Positions 53,018 through 62,675 of a stretch of 64,000 nucleotides of DNA are shown one piece after another. The DNA is taken from NCBI RefSeq assembly GCF_019656655.1, contig NZ_BPMV01000001.1, positions 682,001-746,000 on the forward strand, given 5' to 3'. This DNA comes from Tsukamurella sp. TY48. GTDB lineage: Bacteria; Actinomycetota; Actinomycetes; Mycobacteriales; Mycobacteriaceae. A program made the position numbers and the translations under genes. The notes beneath the pieces are model-generated. The model saw only the letters and a list, made by a program, of their open reading frames with translations, did no database searches and had not been told where the DNA came from. Within the stretch, counting starts at the first letter, position 1. Every line of letters starts with the position of its first letter.

Positions 53018-53635
53018 ATGATGGAGGGCGTGCAGTCCGATTCCGTCGCCCCCGTGGTCACCGTCTCCGTCCAATTCCCCGACCTCACCCCGCCGGAGTT
53101 CGAGCGGGTCCGGGCGGGCCTGACCGCGGGCCGACCGGGCCGGATTGTGGTCCCCCACGAGGCGCACCGGTGGTACGCCGCCGCATCGGACCCGGAGACG
53201 GTGCGCGGCCTGGTGGCCGCGCTGCGCGCGGTGATCGAATCCCGCGAGCTGTCCTTCGACGACGAGGAGGCGCTCGACGATCTGAGCCAGGAGTACGCCG
53301 ACTGGTTGGAGGAGTCGGCCGATATCGACGACGCCGATCCCGGACCCGTGGTCGCCTTCTCGGTGCACCTGCCCGCACTGGAGCTGGGCGAGTTCGCCGG
53401 GCTGCTGGAATCGCTGCGCGCCGAACACCCGCGGCGGATCGTGCTCGGCGAGCAGCGCGGACACAGCCATCACGAGCTGACCGACCGGCACACCGTGCAG
53501 GCGCGGCTGTCCGGCCTGCGCGCGGCGCTCCGGGGCGAGCCGGTGGGCACCGTCGACGCACTGCCGCTACTGGCTCTGCTCAACGATTACGCCACGTGGC
53601 TCTCCGACCCCGCGAACGGCCGCCCGGCCGACTGA
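53018..53635 (+). CDS. Hypothetical protein made of two internal repeats
   Basis: A 205-residue acidic cytosolic protein without a family I recognise. It consists of two copies of about 90 residues. Copy 1 (about 13-97) begins VVTVSVQFPDL and ends QEYADWLEE; copy 2 (about 108-198) begins VVAFSVHLPAL and ends NDYATWLSD. Each has a beta-rich start, a GRIVVP/RRIVLG strand and an amphipathic C-terminal helix. GTG 53030 is a possible shorter start (GATGAT 7 nt upstream). It stands divergent from the F420 reductase, 26 bp apart. Confidence 0.6.
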   Translation: MMEGVQSDSVAPVVTVSVQFPDLTPPEFERVRAGLTAGRPGRIVVPHEAHRWYAAASDPETVRGLVAALRAVIESRELSFDDEEALDDLSQEYADWLEESADIDDADPGPVVAFSVHLPALELGEFAGLLESLRAEHPRRIVLGEQRGHSHHELTDRHTVQARLSGLRAALRGEPVGTVDALPLLALLNDYATWLSDPANGRPAD

Positions 53636-53759
53636 GGCGGCGCATCGCGCCCGGTCCGAGGGGCTTTCGCGGGCGCTCGCGGGCGAATCGCCCTCATTCG
53701 GACACCAGGCCACCGCGGCGCCGCTACCGTGGGATCACCACAAGTAAGCGGAGGTTCTC

Positions 53760-55286
53760 GTGTATCCCGGTGCATTCGCAAAGACCACCCCGGACTGTCC
53801 TGCGGCGATCGACGCCGATACCGGGGAGATCCTCAGCTACGCCCGGCTCGATGCGCAGTCGACCCGGCTGGCGAACCACCTGCGCGCCGCCGGACTCGGG
53901 CGGGGCGACACCGTGGCGATCGTGGCGGGCAACGACCTGCGGATCTTCGTGGCCTACTGGGCGGCGATCCGCAGCGGAATGTACGTGGCGGCGGTGAACT
54001 TCCACCTCACACCCGCCGAGGTGAACTACATCCTGGCGGACTGCGAGGCGAAGGCCGTGTTCGCCGGTGCCGATGTGGCGGGGGCCGTCGCCGAGGCGCT
54101 GGACCTGCCCGATCTGCGCGCACCCGGCCGGGCCATCGCCTGGGGCGGACCGATCGAGGGCTTCGCCGATCTCGACGAGGTTCTGGCAACGGCGGATCCG
54201 TCGCCGCTCACCGATCAGCCCCGCGGCACCGACATGCTCTACTCCTCGGGTACCACCGGGCGCCCCAAGGGAATCCGGATCCCGCTCCCGGAGGGGCAGG
54301 TGGACGAGGCACCCGATGCCTACACGGCGACCTTCGCCCCCACCTACGGTATGGACTCCGGCACGGTGTACCTCTCCCCCGCACCGCTGTACCACGCTGC
54401 GCCCCTGCGCTTCTGCGGTGTCACGATGTCGGTGGGCGGCACCGTGATCATGATGCACCGGTTCGACGCCGTCGACGCGCTCGCGTTGATCGAGAAGTAC
54501 CGCGTGACGCACAGCCAGTGGGTTCCCACCATGTTCGTGCGCATGCTCAAGCTCGACCCGGAGGTCCGGGCGAAGTACGACACCAGCAGCCTCAAGGTGG
54601 CGATCCACGCCGCCGCACCGTGTCCTGCGGAGGTGAAGCGCTCGATGATCGAGTGGTGGGGACCGGTGATCCACGAGTACTACGCCTCCACCGAGGCGGC
54701 GGGCGCCACCTTCATCACGCCACAGGAGGCGCTGGAGCGCCCGGGATCGGTGGGCAAGGCCGGGCTCGGAGTGATCCGGATCTGCGACGACGACGGTGCC
54801 GAGCTCCCCGTGGGCGAGGTGGGCACGATCTTCTTCGAACGCGAGCAGATGCCCTTCCAGTACCACAACGCTCCCGAGAAGACCCGCGCCGCACAGCATC
54901 CCGATCACGCGAACTGGGCCACCACCGGCGACGTCGGTTACGTGGACGCCGACGGCTACCTCTACCTCACCGACCGCCGCGACTTCACCATCATCACCGG
55001 CGGGGTGAACGTGTATCCGCAGGAGTCCGAGAGCGCGCTGGTGATGCATCCGGCCGTGACCGATGTGGCGGTGATCGGCGTACCGGACGACGAGCTGGGC
55101 GAGGTCGCGATGGCGTGCGTGCAGCTGGCGCCCGGGTACCGGCCCTCCGACGAACTCGCGGCCCAGCTGATCGCGCACGCGGGCCGGGACCTGGCCCGCT
55201 ACAAGCTCCCCCGCTCGGTGCGGTTCGTGCCGTCGCTGCCGCGCACCCCCACCGGCAAGCTGGTCAAGCGCCTGATCAGTCTGTAG
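53760..55286 (+). CDS. Acyl-CoA synthetase (AMP-forming, FadD type)
   Basis: A 508-residue ANL-superfamily ligase that activates a carboxylic acid with ATP and CoA. The P-loop YSSGTTGRPKGI, the aromatic motif EYYASTEAAGATF, the YLTDRRDFTIITGG hinge and the C-terminal Lys in PTGKLVKR are all present. GTG at 53760 follows a GGAGG ribosome site. The N-terminus is shorter than in long-chain FadD proteins, which suggests a medium- or cyclic-acid substrate. It opens the accessory block. Confidence 0.9.
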   Translation: MYPGAFAKTTPDCPAAIDADTGEILSYARLDAQSTRLANHLRAAGLGRGDTVAIVAGNDLRIFVAYWAAIRSGMYVAAVNFHLTPAEVNYILADCEAKAVFAGADVAGAVAEALDLPDLRAPGRAIAWGGPIEGFADLDEVLATADPSPLTDQPRGTDMLYSSGTTGRPKGIRIPLPEGQVDEAPDAYTATFAPTYGMDSGTVYLSPAPLYHAAPLRFCGVTMSVGGTVIMMHRFDAVDALALIEKYRVTHSQWVPTMFVRMLKLDPEVRAKYDTSSLKVAIHAAAPCPAEVKRSMIEWWGPVIHEYYASTEAAGATFITPQEALERPGSVGKAGLGVIRICDDDGAELPVGEVGTIFFEREQMPFQYHNAPEKTRAAQHPDHANWATTGDVGYVDADGYLYLTDRRDFTIITGGVNVYPQESESALVMHPAVTDVAVIGVPDDELGEVAMACVQLAPGYRPSDELAAQLIAHAGRDLARYKLPRSVRFVPSLPRTPTGKLVKRLISL

Positions 55287-55303
55287 ATCCTCCGGTGCCT
55301 TCC

Positions 55304-55320
55304 TGACGAATCGGTGACGT
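55304..55320 (+). promoter_or_regulatory. Direct repeat TGACGA-N5-TGACG upstream of the epimerase
   Basis: TGACGA-ATCGG-TGACGT. Two half-sites spaced 11 bp start to start, the pattern of OmpR-family regulators. It is 50-66 bp before the epimerase ATG. The same repeat lies upstream of the polytopic membrane gene at 59556-59571. Confidence 0.6.
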
Positions 55321-55369
55321 CCCGCCCCCAGCCCTCGCGGGCGGGCCGGGGTCGGCGCAGGATCGAGGT

Positions 55370-56404
55370 ATGCGAGTACTTCTCACGGGCGGAGCCGGGT
55401 TCATCGGCTCGCACATCGCCGATCTGCTGCGCGCGGGCGGGGAGCACGAGGTGATCGCGATCGACGCGATGCTGCCGCAGGCGCACGGCGAGGTCACGCC
55501 GCCGGCGGGGGTGCAGCTCCTGGACCTGCTGGACGTGGACGGCCTCGATCGCGTCCTGGCCGGGGTGGACGCGGTGTGCCATCAGGCGGCGGCGGTGGGC
55601 GCGGGCGTGGACGCCGCGGACGCCCCACTGTTCGCGGCGAACAACGATCTCGGCACCGCCGAGCTCCTGTCGGCGATGGCCCGGGCGGACTGCCGGCGAC
55701 TGATCCTGGCCTCGTCGATGGTGGTGTACGGCGACGGCACCTACGTCGACGACGAGGGCCGGCCCGTGCATCCGGTACCGCGGACCGTCGAGGACCTGCG
55801 GGCGGGGCGATTCGAGCCCCGGCGGGCCGACGGCGGACCCGCGCACTGGGCGCCGACGCACGAGGACGCCCCCGTCCGGCCCACCGGTTTCTACGCGGCC
55901 TCCAAAGCGGCACAGGAGTTCTACGGCGCCGGGTGGGCACGCGCCACGGGCGGCTCCGTGACCGCCCTGCGCTACCACAACGTGTACGGCGCGCGCATGC
56001 CCCGCGACACCCCGTACGCGGGCGTGGCCTCGATCTTCCGGTCGGCGCTGGCGGCGGGCCGGGCGCCGCGGGTCTACGAGGACGGTGCGCAGACCCGCGA
56101 TTTCGTGGACGTCCGCGATGTGGCGCGGGCCAATCTCCTTGCGCTCGAACAGGCTCCGCGCGCACCGTTCCGCGCCTACAACGTGTGCTCGGGAACGCCC
56201 GTCACCATCGGCGAGGTGGCCGCCGCCGTCGCCGGGGCCACCCCCGGCGACGCGCCCGCACCGGAGGTGACCGGCGAGTTCCGGGCCGCGGACGTGCGCC
56301 ACATCGTGGCCTCACCGCAGCGCGCCGCGGCGGAGTTGGGATTCCGCGCCGAGATCACTCCGCAGCGCGGCCTGGCCGAGTTCGCGACCGCTCCGCTGCG
56401 CTGA
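55370..56404 (+). CDS. NAD-dependent sugar-nucleotide epimerase/dehydratase
   Basis: A 344-residue extended SDR enzyme. The dinucleotide motif GGAGFIGS is at residues 7-14; the catalytic YxxxK is FYAASKAAQ; the substrate segments [18 protein letters not shown] and [18 protein letters not shown] are typical of UDP-sugar epimerases. CAGGAT lies 6 nt before the ATG, so it is probably leaderless. The 3' end overlaps the convergent kinase gene by 50 bp. It probably supplies an activated sugar to the glycosyltransferases of this block. Confidence 0.88.
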   Translation: MRVLLTGGAGFIGSHIADLLRAGGEHEVIAIDAMLPQAHGEVTPPAGVQLLDLLDVDGLDRVLAGVDAVCHQAAAVGAGVDAADAPLFAANNDLGTAELLSAMARADCRRLILASSMVVYGDGTYVDDEGRPVHPVPRTVEDLRAGRFEPRRADGGPAHWAPTHEDAPVRPTGFYAASKAAQEFYGAGWARATGGSVTALRYHNVYGARMPRDTPYAGVASIFRSALAAGRAPRVYEDGAQTRDFVDVRDVARANLLALEQAPRAPFRAYNVCSGTPVTIGEVAAAVAGATPGDAPAPEVTGEFRAADVRHIVASPQRAAAELGFRAEITPQRGLAEFATAPLR

Positions 56405-57419
56405 TCTCTCCCACCGGCAGGCGCACCTCGAAGCGCGCGCCGGGCCGCAGATTCGCCGCGACCACCGTGCCGCCGTGCACATCCACCAGCCCGCGCGCGA
56501 TCGCGAGCCCCATTCCCGTCCCCGCGGGGAGCCCGTCGGCACCGGCGGGTGAACGGTGCTCGGTGCCGCGGAAGGCGAGATCGAAGATCCGGTCCAGATC
56601 GTCGTCGGGGATCCCGGTGCCCGTATCGTCCACGCGCAGTACCGCCTCGGTGCCGTCGCGGAGCACCGAGATGGTCACCCTCCCGCCCTCCGGGGTGTGC
56701 GCCAGCGCGTTGAGCACCAGGTTCCGCAGCACCCGCGCCAGTGCCGACACCCCGACGGGCGCCGGGACCGGTTCCGGGGCATCGAGTTCCAGCTCCACCT
56801 GCGAGCGGGCGGCCACCTGCGCCAGACCCGCGCGTACCTCGTCGGCCACCTCGCGCAGGTCGATGGTCTCGAGTTCCAGTGTGAGTGCACCCGAATGGAT
56901 GCGGGACATCTCGAACAGGTCGTCCACCATCGACGACAGCCGGATGGTCTCGCGATCGATCCGGTCGGCGAACTCGGTCACCTCCTCGGGTTCGGTGACC
57001 ACCGAATCCCGTAGCGCCTCGGACATGGCGCGGATCCCGGCCAGGGGCGTGCGCAGGTCGTGGCTGACCCACGCCACCAGATCACGCCGGGCCGCCTCCG
57101 CCGCCCGCTCCTGTTCCCGGATCTGCCTCTCCCACACCGTGCGCCGGGCCTGGAGGCGCCCCAGTGCCACCGCCGCCGGGACCGTGACCACCAGCACCAC
57201 GCCCAGCACCGCGCAGGTCCGGGCGAAGTCGGCCGTGAACATGAAACCGCTCACGCCGATCACGCCCGACAGCACGGCGAGCACCGGGATCAGCACCAGG
57301 ATCACCATCGACATCTGCAGCGATATCCGCCGCGCCCGCCACACCACCAAGCCACCCGCGAGCACCACCGGGCCCGACCACAGCAGCGCCAGCAGCGCGA
57401 TCTTCAGTACATCAGGCAT
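56355..57419 (-). CDS. OmpR-partner sensor histidine kinase
   Basis: A 354-residue sensor kinase: three N-terminal helices (about 5-27, 36-60, 66-87) with only short loops outside, a HisKA domain with [11 protein letters not shown] (H120) and a HATPase domain with a [19 protein letters not shown]-box. The ATG at 57419 overlaps the regulator stop by 8 bp. It likely senses a membrane or envelope cue. Its 3' end overlaps the epimerase gene by 50 bp. Confidence 0.92.
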   Translation of the reverse strand: MPDVLKIALLALLWSGPVVLAGGLVVWRARRISLQMSMVILVLIPVLAVLSGVIGVSGFMFTADFARTCAVLGVVLVVTVPAAVALGRLQARRTVWERQIREQERAAEAARRDLVAWVSHDLRTPLAGIRAMSEALRDSVVTEPEEVTEFADRIDRETIRLSSMVDDLFEMSRIHSGALTLELETIDLREVADEVRAGLAQVAARSQVELELDAPEPVPAPVGVSALARVLRNLVLNALAHTPEGGRVTISVLRDGTEAVLRVDDTGTGIPDDDLDRIFDLAFRGTEHRSPAGADGLPAGTGMGLAIARGLVDVHGGTVVAANLRPGARFEVRLPVGEISAAERSRTRPGRAAE

Positions 57420-58128
57420 CGTCGGCCCCCTCCTCGTCGCAGGCCCCCGGTCCCCAGCGGTACCCGCGCCCCCACACTGTCTCGATCCGGTGGTCGTCAC
57501 CGAGCTTGGCGCGCACCCGTTTGACGTGCACGGTCACGGTGGACAGATCCCCGAACTGCCAACCCCACACCTGTTCGAGCAGGTCCTCGCGGCTGAACAC
57601 CTCACCCGGATGCTCCAGGAAGTGCACGAGGAGGTCGAACTCCCGCCGGGTGGTGGCCACCGCGCGTCCGCGCACCGTCACGGCGCACGAGGACGCGTCG
57701 ACCGTGACGCCCTCGTGACTGACGGCCGCCGTCGCCGGCTCACGATGCGAGCGGCGCAGCACCGAGGCCACGCGCAGCGCGAGCTCGCGCGGGCTGAACG
57801 GTTTGGTCACGTAGTCGTCGGCGCCCGCGGCCAGGCCGGTGATCCGATCGTCCTCCTCACCGAGCGCCGTGAGCAGGATCAGGGGCAGGTCCGACGGTGC
57901 GCCGGACTCCCCACCCCGGACGCGGTGGCACAACTCGATCCCATCGGGCCCCGGCATCATCACATCGAGCACCGCGAGCCGCACCCGCCCGGCGGCGAGC
58001 CGCTCGGCCGCGCTCGCACCGTCGGCCACCACCTCGGTCGCCAGGCCCTCGCGTTCCAGATACCGGCGCACGACATCGCTGACCACCGGATCATCGTCCG
58101 CGATCAGCACGTACCTCTCGTCCGTCAC
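57412..58128 (-). CDS. OmpR/PhoB-family response regulator
   Basis: A 238-residue regulator with a receiver domain (D55 phospho-acceptor, [16 protein letters not shown]) and a winged-helix DNA-binding domain with [15 protein letters not shown] and WGRGYRW. It starts 10 bp after the membrane-protein gene and overlaps its kinase by 8 bp, so the three form one operon. Likely binds the TGACGA-N5-TGACG repeats at its two neighbouring promoters (inference). Confidence 0.94.
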   Translation of the reverse strand: MTDERYVLIADDDPVVSDVVRRYLEREGLATEVVADGASAAERLAAGRVRLAVLDVMMPGPDGIELCHRVRGGESGAPSDLPLILLTALGEEDDRITGLAAGADDYVTKPFSPRELALRVASVLRRSHREPATAAVSHEGVTVDASSCAVTVRGRAVATTRREFDLLVHFLEHPGEVFSREDLLEQVWGWQFGDLSTVTVHVKRVRAKLGDDHRIETVWGRGYRWGPGACDEEGADDA

Positions 58129-58138
58129 TGCACGCCTC

Positions 58139-59494
58139 TCACTGGTAGATCATCAGCACGTGCGCGATCACCAGCGCACCCGCGACCTGTACCGCCAACC
58201 AGGCCCGGGCACCGCCGCCGGACCGCACGAGTCCCGCTCCGGCCGCGATCCATACTGTGAACGGTAGCCAAATCCGCTCGACCTCGGCTTTGCTCAGCGC
58301 CGAGAGATCGGCGGCCAGCATCATCAGCACGGCGGCCGCCACCAGCCCCAGCAGGGCCGCAGGCCGTCCGAGCAGGGGCGTTCGCCACCGACCGTCCCGG
58401 ATCCTGCCGATCGCCGCCGCACCGGCGGGCCCGAATGCGCACGCCGCCGCGGCGAGGTTCGCCCATCCCCAGTACGCGAAGGGCCGGAACGAGGCGATGC
58501 CCTGGTAGTACCGGACGACCACCGCGTTGTAGCCGTCGAGCCACCAGAAGCCCGCCACCGCGAAGGCCGCCACCACGAGCAGCGCCGCCGGAATCGCGGT
58601 GAGCAGCGGGCGCGGATTCCGGGCGATCAGCAGGACCGCGACCGCCATGACCCCCATCAGGATCAGGCCGTAGTTCAGGAAGATCGCCCAGCCCAGGATC
58701 AGGCCGGCCGCCACTCCGAAACCGACCGCCCGGCGCCCGCCGGAGGTCGCGGCCAGGGCGAGCGCCGCGATCCCCCACGCGGCCACCCCCGCGAAGTAGG
58801 CGTCGCCCGACGGGGCCATCCACAACGCGCCGGGGAAGACGGCCGCGAACGGCGCCACGGCCCGCGCGGTGTCGGCACCGGCGAGCGCGCGGACCGTCAC
58901 CAGGATGGCGGCGGCCGAGGAGGCGCCCGCGGCCACGCAGAACAGTGCCGCCCAGGTTCCGCCGCCCAGCCCGATGCGATCGAGCCAGACGAAGGTCAGC
59001 AGGGCGCCCGGCGGATGCCCGGAGACGTGCACCGTCCAGGAGTCGGGCTGGTAATCGGGTATGCGCCGGGCGAATTCGCGCACGGCACCGGCCACATCAC
59101 CGCGTGCACCGGGGACCTCGTGCAAGTACTGGTCGTAGCCCGTGAGTTTGGTGGCGAACCGCTGCCAGCCCGAAACCGTGCCGAGGCTGAGGGACCACAG
59201 GAACAGGACCACCGTCGACAGCGCGGCGAGCCGGCCCAGGGACAGTCTGCGTGCCGCCGCCGGACCCCACAGGACGACCACGGCACCGATCACCACGGCG
59301 GGCACGGTGCCGACTCCCACGTGGGGTTCGATCCGGCCGAAGAGCGGGGCCGCCTCCGCGACCAGACGGTCCCGGAAGTCCTTGCCCATCATGATGGGCA
59401 GGACGGCGGCCGCGGCGATCAGCGCGGCCCACACCAGCACCGACCGGCGGTCGCGGCGTGCATCGGCGGGCGGCGCCGGGGAATCGGACGGCAT
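58139..59494 (-). CDS. Polytopic membrane protein, glycosyltransferase-like
   Basis: A 451-residue protein with about 11 membrane helices and one short extracytoplasmic loop with HVSGHPPGALLTFVWLDRIG. Topology and the loop Asp/His residues resemble polyprenyl-phosphate-dependent glycosyltransferases (GT-C type), but I see no diagnostic DxD motif. The last hydrophilic loop contains SKAEVERIWLPF, seen in mannosyltransferase-like proteins of actinobacteria. I prefer ATG 59494 because TACGGT lies 7 nt upstream; ATG 59512 would add 6 residues. Confidence 0.75.
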   Translation of the reverse strand: MPSDSPAPPADARRDRRSVLVWAALIAAAAVLPIMMGKDFRDRLVAEAAPLFGRIEPHVGVGTVPAVVIGAVVVLWGPAAARRLSLGRLAALSTVVLFLWSLSLGTVSGWQRFATKLTGYDQYLHEVPGARGDVAGAVREFARRIPDYQPDSWTVHVSGHPPGALLTFVWLDRIGLGGGTWAALFCVAAGASSAAAILVTVRALAGADTARAVAPFAAVFPGALWMAPSGDAYFAGVAAWGIAALALAATSGGRRAVGFGVAAGLILGWAIFLNYGLILMGVMAVAVLLIARNPRPLLTAIPAALLVVAAFAVAGFWWLDGYNAVVVRYYQGIASFRPFAYWGWANLAAAACAFGPAGAAAIGRIRDGRWRTPLLGRPAALLGLVAAAVLMMLAADLSALSKAEVERIWLPFTVWIAAGAGLVRSGGGARAWLAVQVAGALVIAHVLMIYQ

Positions 59495-59555
59495 GTCTTC
59501 GACCGTAGCCATCGCGGTCCGCCGCGACCAGCGCGAACGCGATTCCCACGCACCC

Positions 59556-59571
59556 CGTCACACTTTCGTCA
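59556..59571 (-). promoter_or_regulatory. Direct repeat TGACGA-N5-TGACG upstream of the membrane protein
   Basis: On the minus strand: TGACGA-AAGTG-TGACG. It lies 62-77 nt before the preferred start of the polytopic membrane gene, between this gene and the divergent GT2 gene, so it could act on both. Same motif as at 55304-55320. Confidence 0.6.
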
Positions 59572-59618
59572 TCGCAATCACCTGTGCAGGAGCCCGCCGA
59601 GTTCCTAGCGTTGGCCCC

Positions 59619-60284
59619 ATGCCCTCCACCGATGAGCAGACCGTCACCGTGGTCATCCCGTGCCGCAACGAGGCCGAGTCGATCGCGCGCGTGATCGATG
59701 CGGTACCAGCGGGATTCACCGCCCTCGTGGTCGACAACGGCTCCACCGACGGAACCGCCGACGCCGCGCGGCGCGCGGGCGCCACGGTGATCGCTGAGCC
59801 GCGAGCCGGGTACGGCAGCGCGGTACACACCGGAATCGCCGCGGCCCGAGGCGATGTGGTCTGCACGATCGACGGTGACGGCTCGCTCGATCCCGCCGAT
59901 CTGCCGGCCCTGGTCGAGGCGGTGCGCCGCGGCGCCGATCTCGCCGTGGGGCGGCGGCGGCCGGCTTCGCCCGACGCCTGGCCCTGGCACGCACGACTCG
60001 GGTCCGCGCTCGTGGCGGCGCGACTGCGCGGTCGCTACGGGATCGACGTGCACGACATCGCACCGATGCGGGCCGCCCGCCGCGAACCGCTCCTCGCACT
60101 CGGGATCACCGACCGGCGATCGGGCTACCCAGTGGAACTGCTGGCCCGCGCAGGCGCCGCCGGCTGGCGAGTGGTGGAATCCCCGGTCCGGTACGGCAAG
60201 CGCACCGGTGGCCGATCGAAGGTCTCGGGATCGCCGGCGGGCAGCGCCCGCGCCACGATCGACTTCCTGCGGGCGGCACGATGA
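59619..60284 (+). CDS. Family 2 glycosyltransferase
   Basis: A 221-residue GT2 enzyme: CRNEAESIARVIDAVPAGFTALVVDNGSTDGTAD at the start and DGDGSLDPADLP as the metal-binding acidic motif. It resembles dolichyl-phosphate mannose synthase-like or rSAM-associated transferases. No membrane helix. TAGCGT is exactly 7 nt before the ATG. It overlaps the next gene by 4 bp, first gene of a five-gene overlapping operon. Confidence 0.88.
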   Translation: MPSTDEQTVTVVIPCRNEAESIARVIDAVPAGFTALVVDNGSTDGTADAARRAGATVIAEPRAGYGSAVHTGIAAARGDVVCTIDGDGSLDPADLPALVEAVRRGADLAVGRRRPASPDAWPWHARLGSALVAARLRGRYGIDVHDIAPMRAARREPLLALGITDRRSGYPVELLARAGAAGWRVVESPVRYGKRTGGRSKVSGSPAGSARATIDFLRAAR

Positions 60285-60952
60285 ACACCGTCCTCATCGT
60301 CGCGAAGGCACCGGTCCCGGGCCGCGTGAAGACCCGACTGATCGGCGCGATCAGTCCCCTCGACGCCGCCCGGCTGGCCGCGGCGTCGCTCGTGGACACG
60401 GTGGAGGCGGCACTCGCGGTGCGCGGCGCGCGCTGTGCGGTGGCGCTCGCCGGGCGGCTCGACGATGCCGTCGAATCCGATCGGCTACGGGCCGCGCTGG
60501 CGGAATGCGAGGTCTTCGAGCAGGTCGGCGGCGGGCTGGCCACCCGCCTGGTGGCGGCGCACCGGCGGGCCGCGGAGGCCGGCGGGCCGGTACTGCAGAT
60601 CGGCATGGACACCCCGCAGGTGAGCGCCGCGCTCCTGGCCTCCGGGCTCGACGCCGCCCGCGACGGGGCCGCCTTGGGTCCGGCCAGCGACGGCGGATGG
60701 TGGGCCCTCGGGGTGCCGCCGGGCGGCGCTGACGGGCTGGACTGCCTCCTGGACGTCCCGATGTCCACCGCGCACACCGGCGAGTGCACGCGCCGCGCGC
60801 TCCGAGCGGCGGGACTCGCCCCGGTGGAGCTACCGGAACTACGGGACGTGGACCGCCCCGACGACATCGCCGAGGTCGCCGCGCTCTGCCCCGCGGGATC
60901 CCGGTTCCGCCGCACCGCAGCCGCCGTCACCACGATCGGGGCGGGACGATGA
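60281..60952 (+). CDS. DUF2064/TIGR04282-like nucleotide-sugar transferase-fold protein
   Basis: A 223-residue protein: AKAPVPGRVKTRL near the N-terminus, the typical signature of the TIGR04282 group, with IGMDTPQVS and ALGPASDGGWWALGV in the middle. The fold is that of nucleotidyltransferases. Members of this group are paired with GT2 enzymes in several bacteria, some of them in arsenosugar pathways. It overlaps its neighbours by 4 bp on each side. Confidence 0.87.
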   Translation: MNTVLIVAKAPVPGRVKTRLIGAISPLDAARLAAASLVDTVEAALAVRGARCAVALAGRLDDAVESDRLRAALAECEVFEQVGGGLATRLVAAHRRAAEAGGPVLQIGMDTPQVSAALLASGLDAARDGAALGPASDGGWWALGVPPGGADGLDCLLDVPMSTAHTGECTRRALRAAGLAPVELPELRDVDRPDDIAEVAALCPAGSRFRRTAAAVTTIGAGR

Positions 60953-61575
60953 CCGCGGCACTGTGGGACGCCGTGCTCGCCGGACGACACGGCGAACTGC
61001 ACACCACGGACGGGGGTGTGCGCCGCCTGCCCGTGGCCCGCTGGCTCGGCCACGACCGCTCCGACCACCGGCTCATCGCCGCCGTCGCGGGGTGGTGCCA
61101 GGGCCCGACCGTCGACCTCGGATGCGGCCCAGGCCGGATGGTGGACGTACTCCTGCGACGCGGTATTCCCGCGCTGGGCGTGGATGATTCGCCGCACGCG
61201 GTACGGCTCGCCCGGGACCGGGGCGCGGCCGCCGTCCGAAGGGACGTCTTCGCCGCACTGCCCGGTGAGGGCCGCTGGTCGCACGCGATCCTGCTGGACG
61301 GGAACATCGGCATCGGCGGCGATCCGGCGCGGCTGCTGCGCCGGGCGTCCGCACTGGTCGAACCGGGCGGCACCGTGATCGTGGAGGTGGACCCCGCGAT
61401 CCACGGGATCGTCACCGAGGGGGTCCGGGTGCGATCCACCGGCGCCGTCTCCGACTGGTTCCCCTGGGCCCGTGTCGGATTCGACGCCATTGCCGCACTG
61501 TCCACCCAGGCCGGACTCGTCCCGCGCCGCCGCCTGGTACTGGGCGGCCGCACCTGCGTCGAGTTGCTGCGATGA
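60949..61575 (+). CDS. Class I SAM-dependent methyltransferase
   Basis: A 208-residue methyltransferase with the SAM motif VDLGCGPGRMVDVLLRRG and the acidic motif LGVDDSP. The C-terminal half is shorter than usual, as in the small-molecule methyltransferases. ATG overlaps the previous stop (ATGA). In this context a sugar, lipid or metalloid methylation is possible; the substrate is not shown. Confidence 0.85.
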   Translation: MTAALWDAVLAGRHGELHTTDGGVRRLPVARWLGHDRSDHRLIAAVAGWCQGPTVDLGCGPGRMVDVLLRRGIPALGVDDSPHAVRLARDRGAAAVRRDVFAALPGEGRWSHAILLDGNIGIGGDPARLLRRASALVEPGGTVIVEVDPAIHGIVTEGVRVRSTGAVSDWFPWARVGFDAIAALSTQAGLVPRRRLVLGGRTCVELLR

Positions 61576-62675
61576 GCGCCTCCCCGCCCACGACGCGTCC
61601 GGCACTGCGGCAGCCGGGGACGGCGGCCCGGCTGGGCGCGATGCTCGGCGTGTGCGTGGTGATCTGCTTCGCCACCGGCGTGTTCAGCCACTGGCTCCAG
61701 CATCCGCCGCAGTGGTTCACCGCCCCGCGCTCCCCCGCCTGGCTCTACCAGGCGACGCAGGGCCTGCACATCGCTTCCGGGGTCGCGGCGATCCCGCTGC
61801 TCCTGCTCAAACTGGCCGCGGTGTACCCGAAGCTGTTCGCCCGCCCCGTGATCGGATCGCCGGCCCGCCTCGCGGAGCGGATGGCCACCGCCGTCCTGGT
61901 GGCGTCCATGCTGTTCCAACTGTTCACCGGCCTGCTCAACATCGCGCAGTGGTATCCGTGGCGGTTCTTCTTCCCCGCCGCCCACTACGCGACCGCCTTC
62001 GTGGTGCTGGGCGCGGTCTCGGTGCACCTGGCGATCAAGCTGCCGCTGGTGGTCGAGGAGTTCCGCCGACGCACCGCACAGCCCGCGCCGCCCGGTGTAT
62101 CCCGCCGCGCCGTACTGGGCGCCGGGCTCGCGGCCGCCGGGATGTCGGTGCTCGTGGTGGGCGGTCAATCGATCCCGGCGCTGCATCGACTCGCGGTACT
62201 GGCGCCGCGCTCCGGAAAGGGCCCGCAGGGCATGCCCATCAACCGGACCGCCCGCGCCGCGGGCGTCGAGCAGCACGCGGCCTCCCCGGACTTCCGGCTG
62301 GTGCTGGACGGTCCGCGGCGCGTCGAGCTGAGCCTCGACCAACTGCGCGCGTTGCCGCAGCACACCGTCCGGCTGCCCATCGCCTGCGTCGAGGGCTGGA
62401 CCCAGTACGCCTGGTGGTCCGGTGTCCGGGTGGCCGACCTCGCCGCACTGGCCGGGCTCGACGGCGTCGACCTGCGGTTCCGGTCGCTGGAGCAGGGCCT
62501 GTACGCGCAATCGACGCTGGAGGTGGCGAAGGCGCAGGACCCGACCTCGCTGCTCGCGCTCCGGCTCAGCGGCGCCGATCTGGACCTCGACCACGGCTTC
62601 CCGTGCCGGCTGATCGCCGCGGCCCGGCCGGGCGTGGAACAGACCAAATGGGTCGCACGGATCGAGGCGGCATGA
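61572..62675 (+). CDS. Membrane-bound molybdopterin-dependent oxidoreductase (sulfite oxidase-like)
   Basis: A 367-residue fusion. N-terminal cytochrome b-like domain of four helices with histidines H66, H138 and H152 placed in helices as heme-ligand candidates; a fifth helix with an SRRAVLGAG stretch (about 177-195); then an oxidoreductase domain in which PIACVEGWTQYAWWSGV supplies the molybdenum Cys ligand C272. It lacks the SuoX dimerisation domain. The enzyme would pass electrons between quinone and its substrate. It overlaps its neighbours by 4 bp. Confidence 0.82.
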   Translation: MSASPPTTRPALRQPGTAARLGAMLGVCVVICFATGVFSHWLQHPPQWFTAPRSPAWLYQATQGLHIASGVAAIPLLLLKLAAVYPKLFARPVIGSPARLAERMATAVLVASMLFQLFTGLLNIAQWYPWRFFFPAAHYATAFVVLGAVSVHLAIKLPLVVEEFRRRTAQPAPPGVSRRAVLGAGLAAAGMSVLVVGGQSIPALHRLAVLAPRSGKGPQGMPINRTARAAGVEQHAASPDFRLVLDGPRRVELSLDQLRALPQHTVRLPIACVEGWTQYAWWSGVRVADLAALAGLDGVDLRFRSLEQGLYAQSTLEVAKAQDPTSLLALRLSGADLDLDHGFPCRLIAAARPGVEQTKWVARIEAA

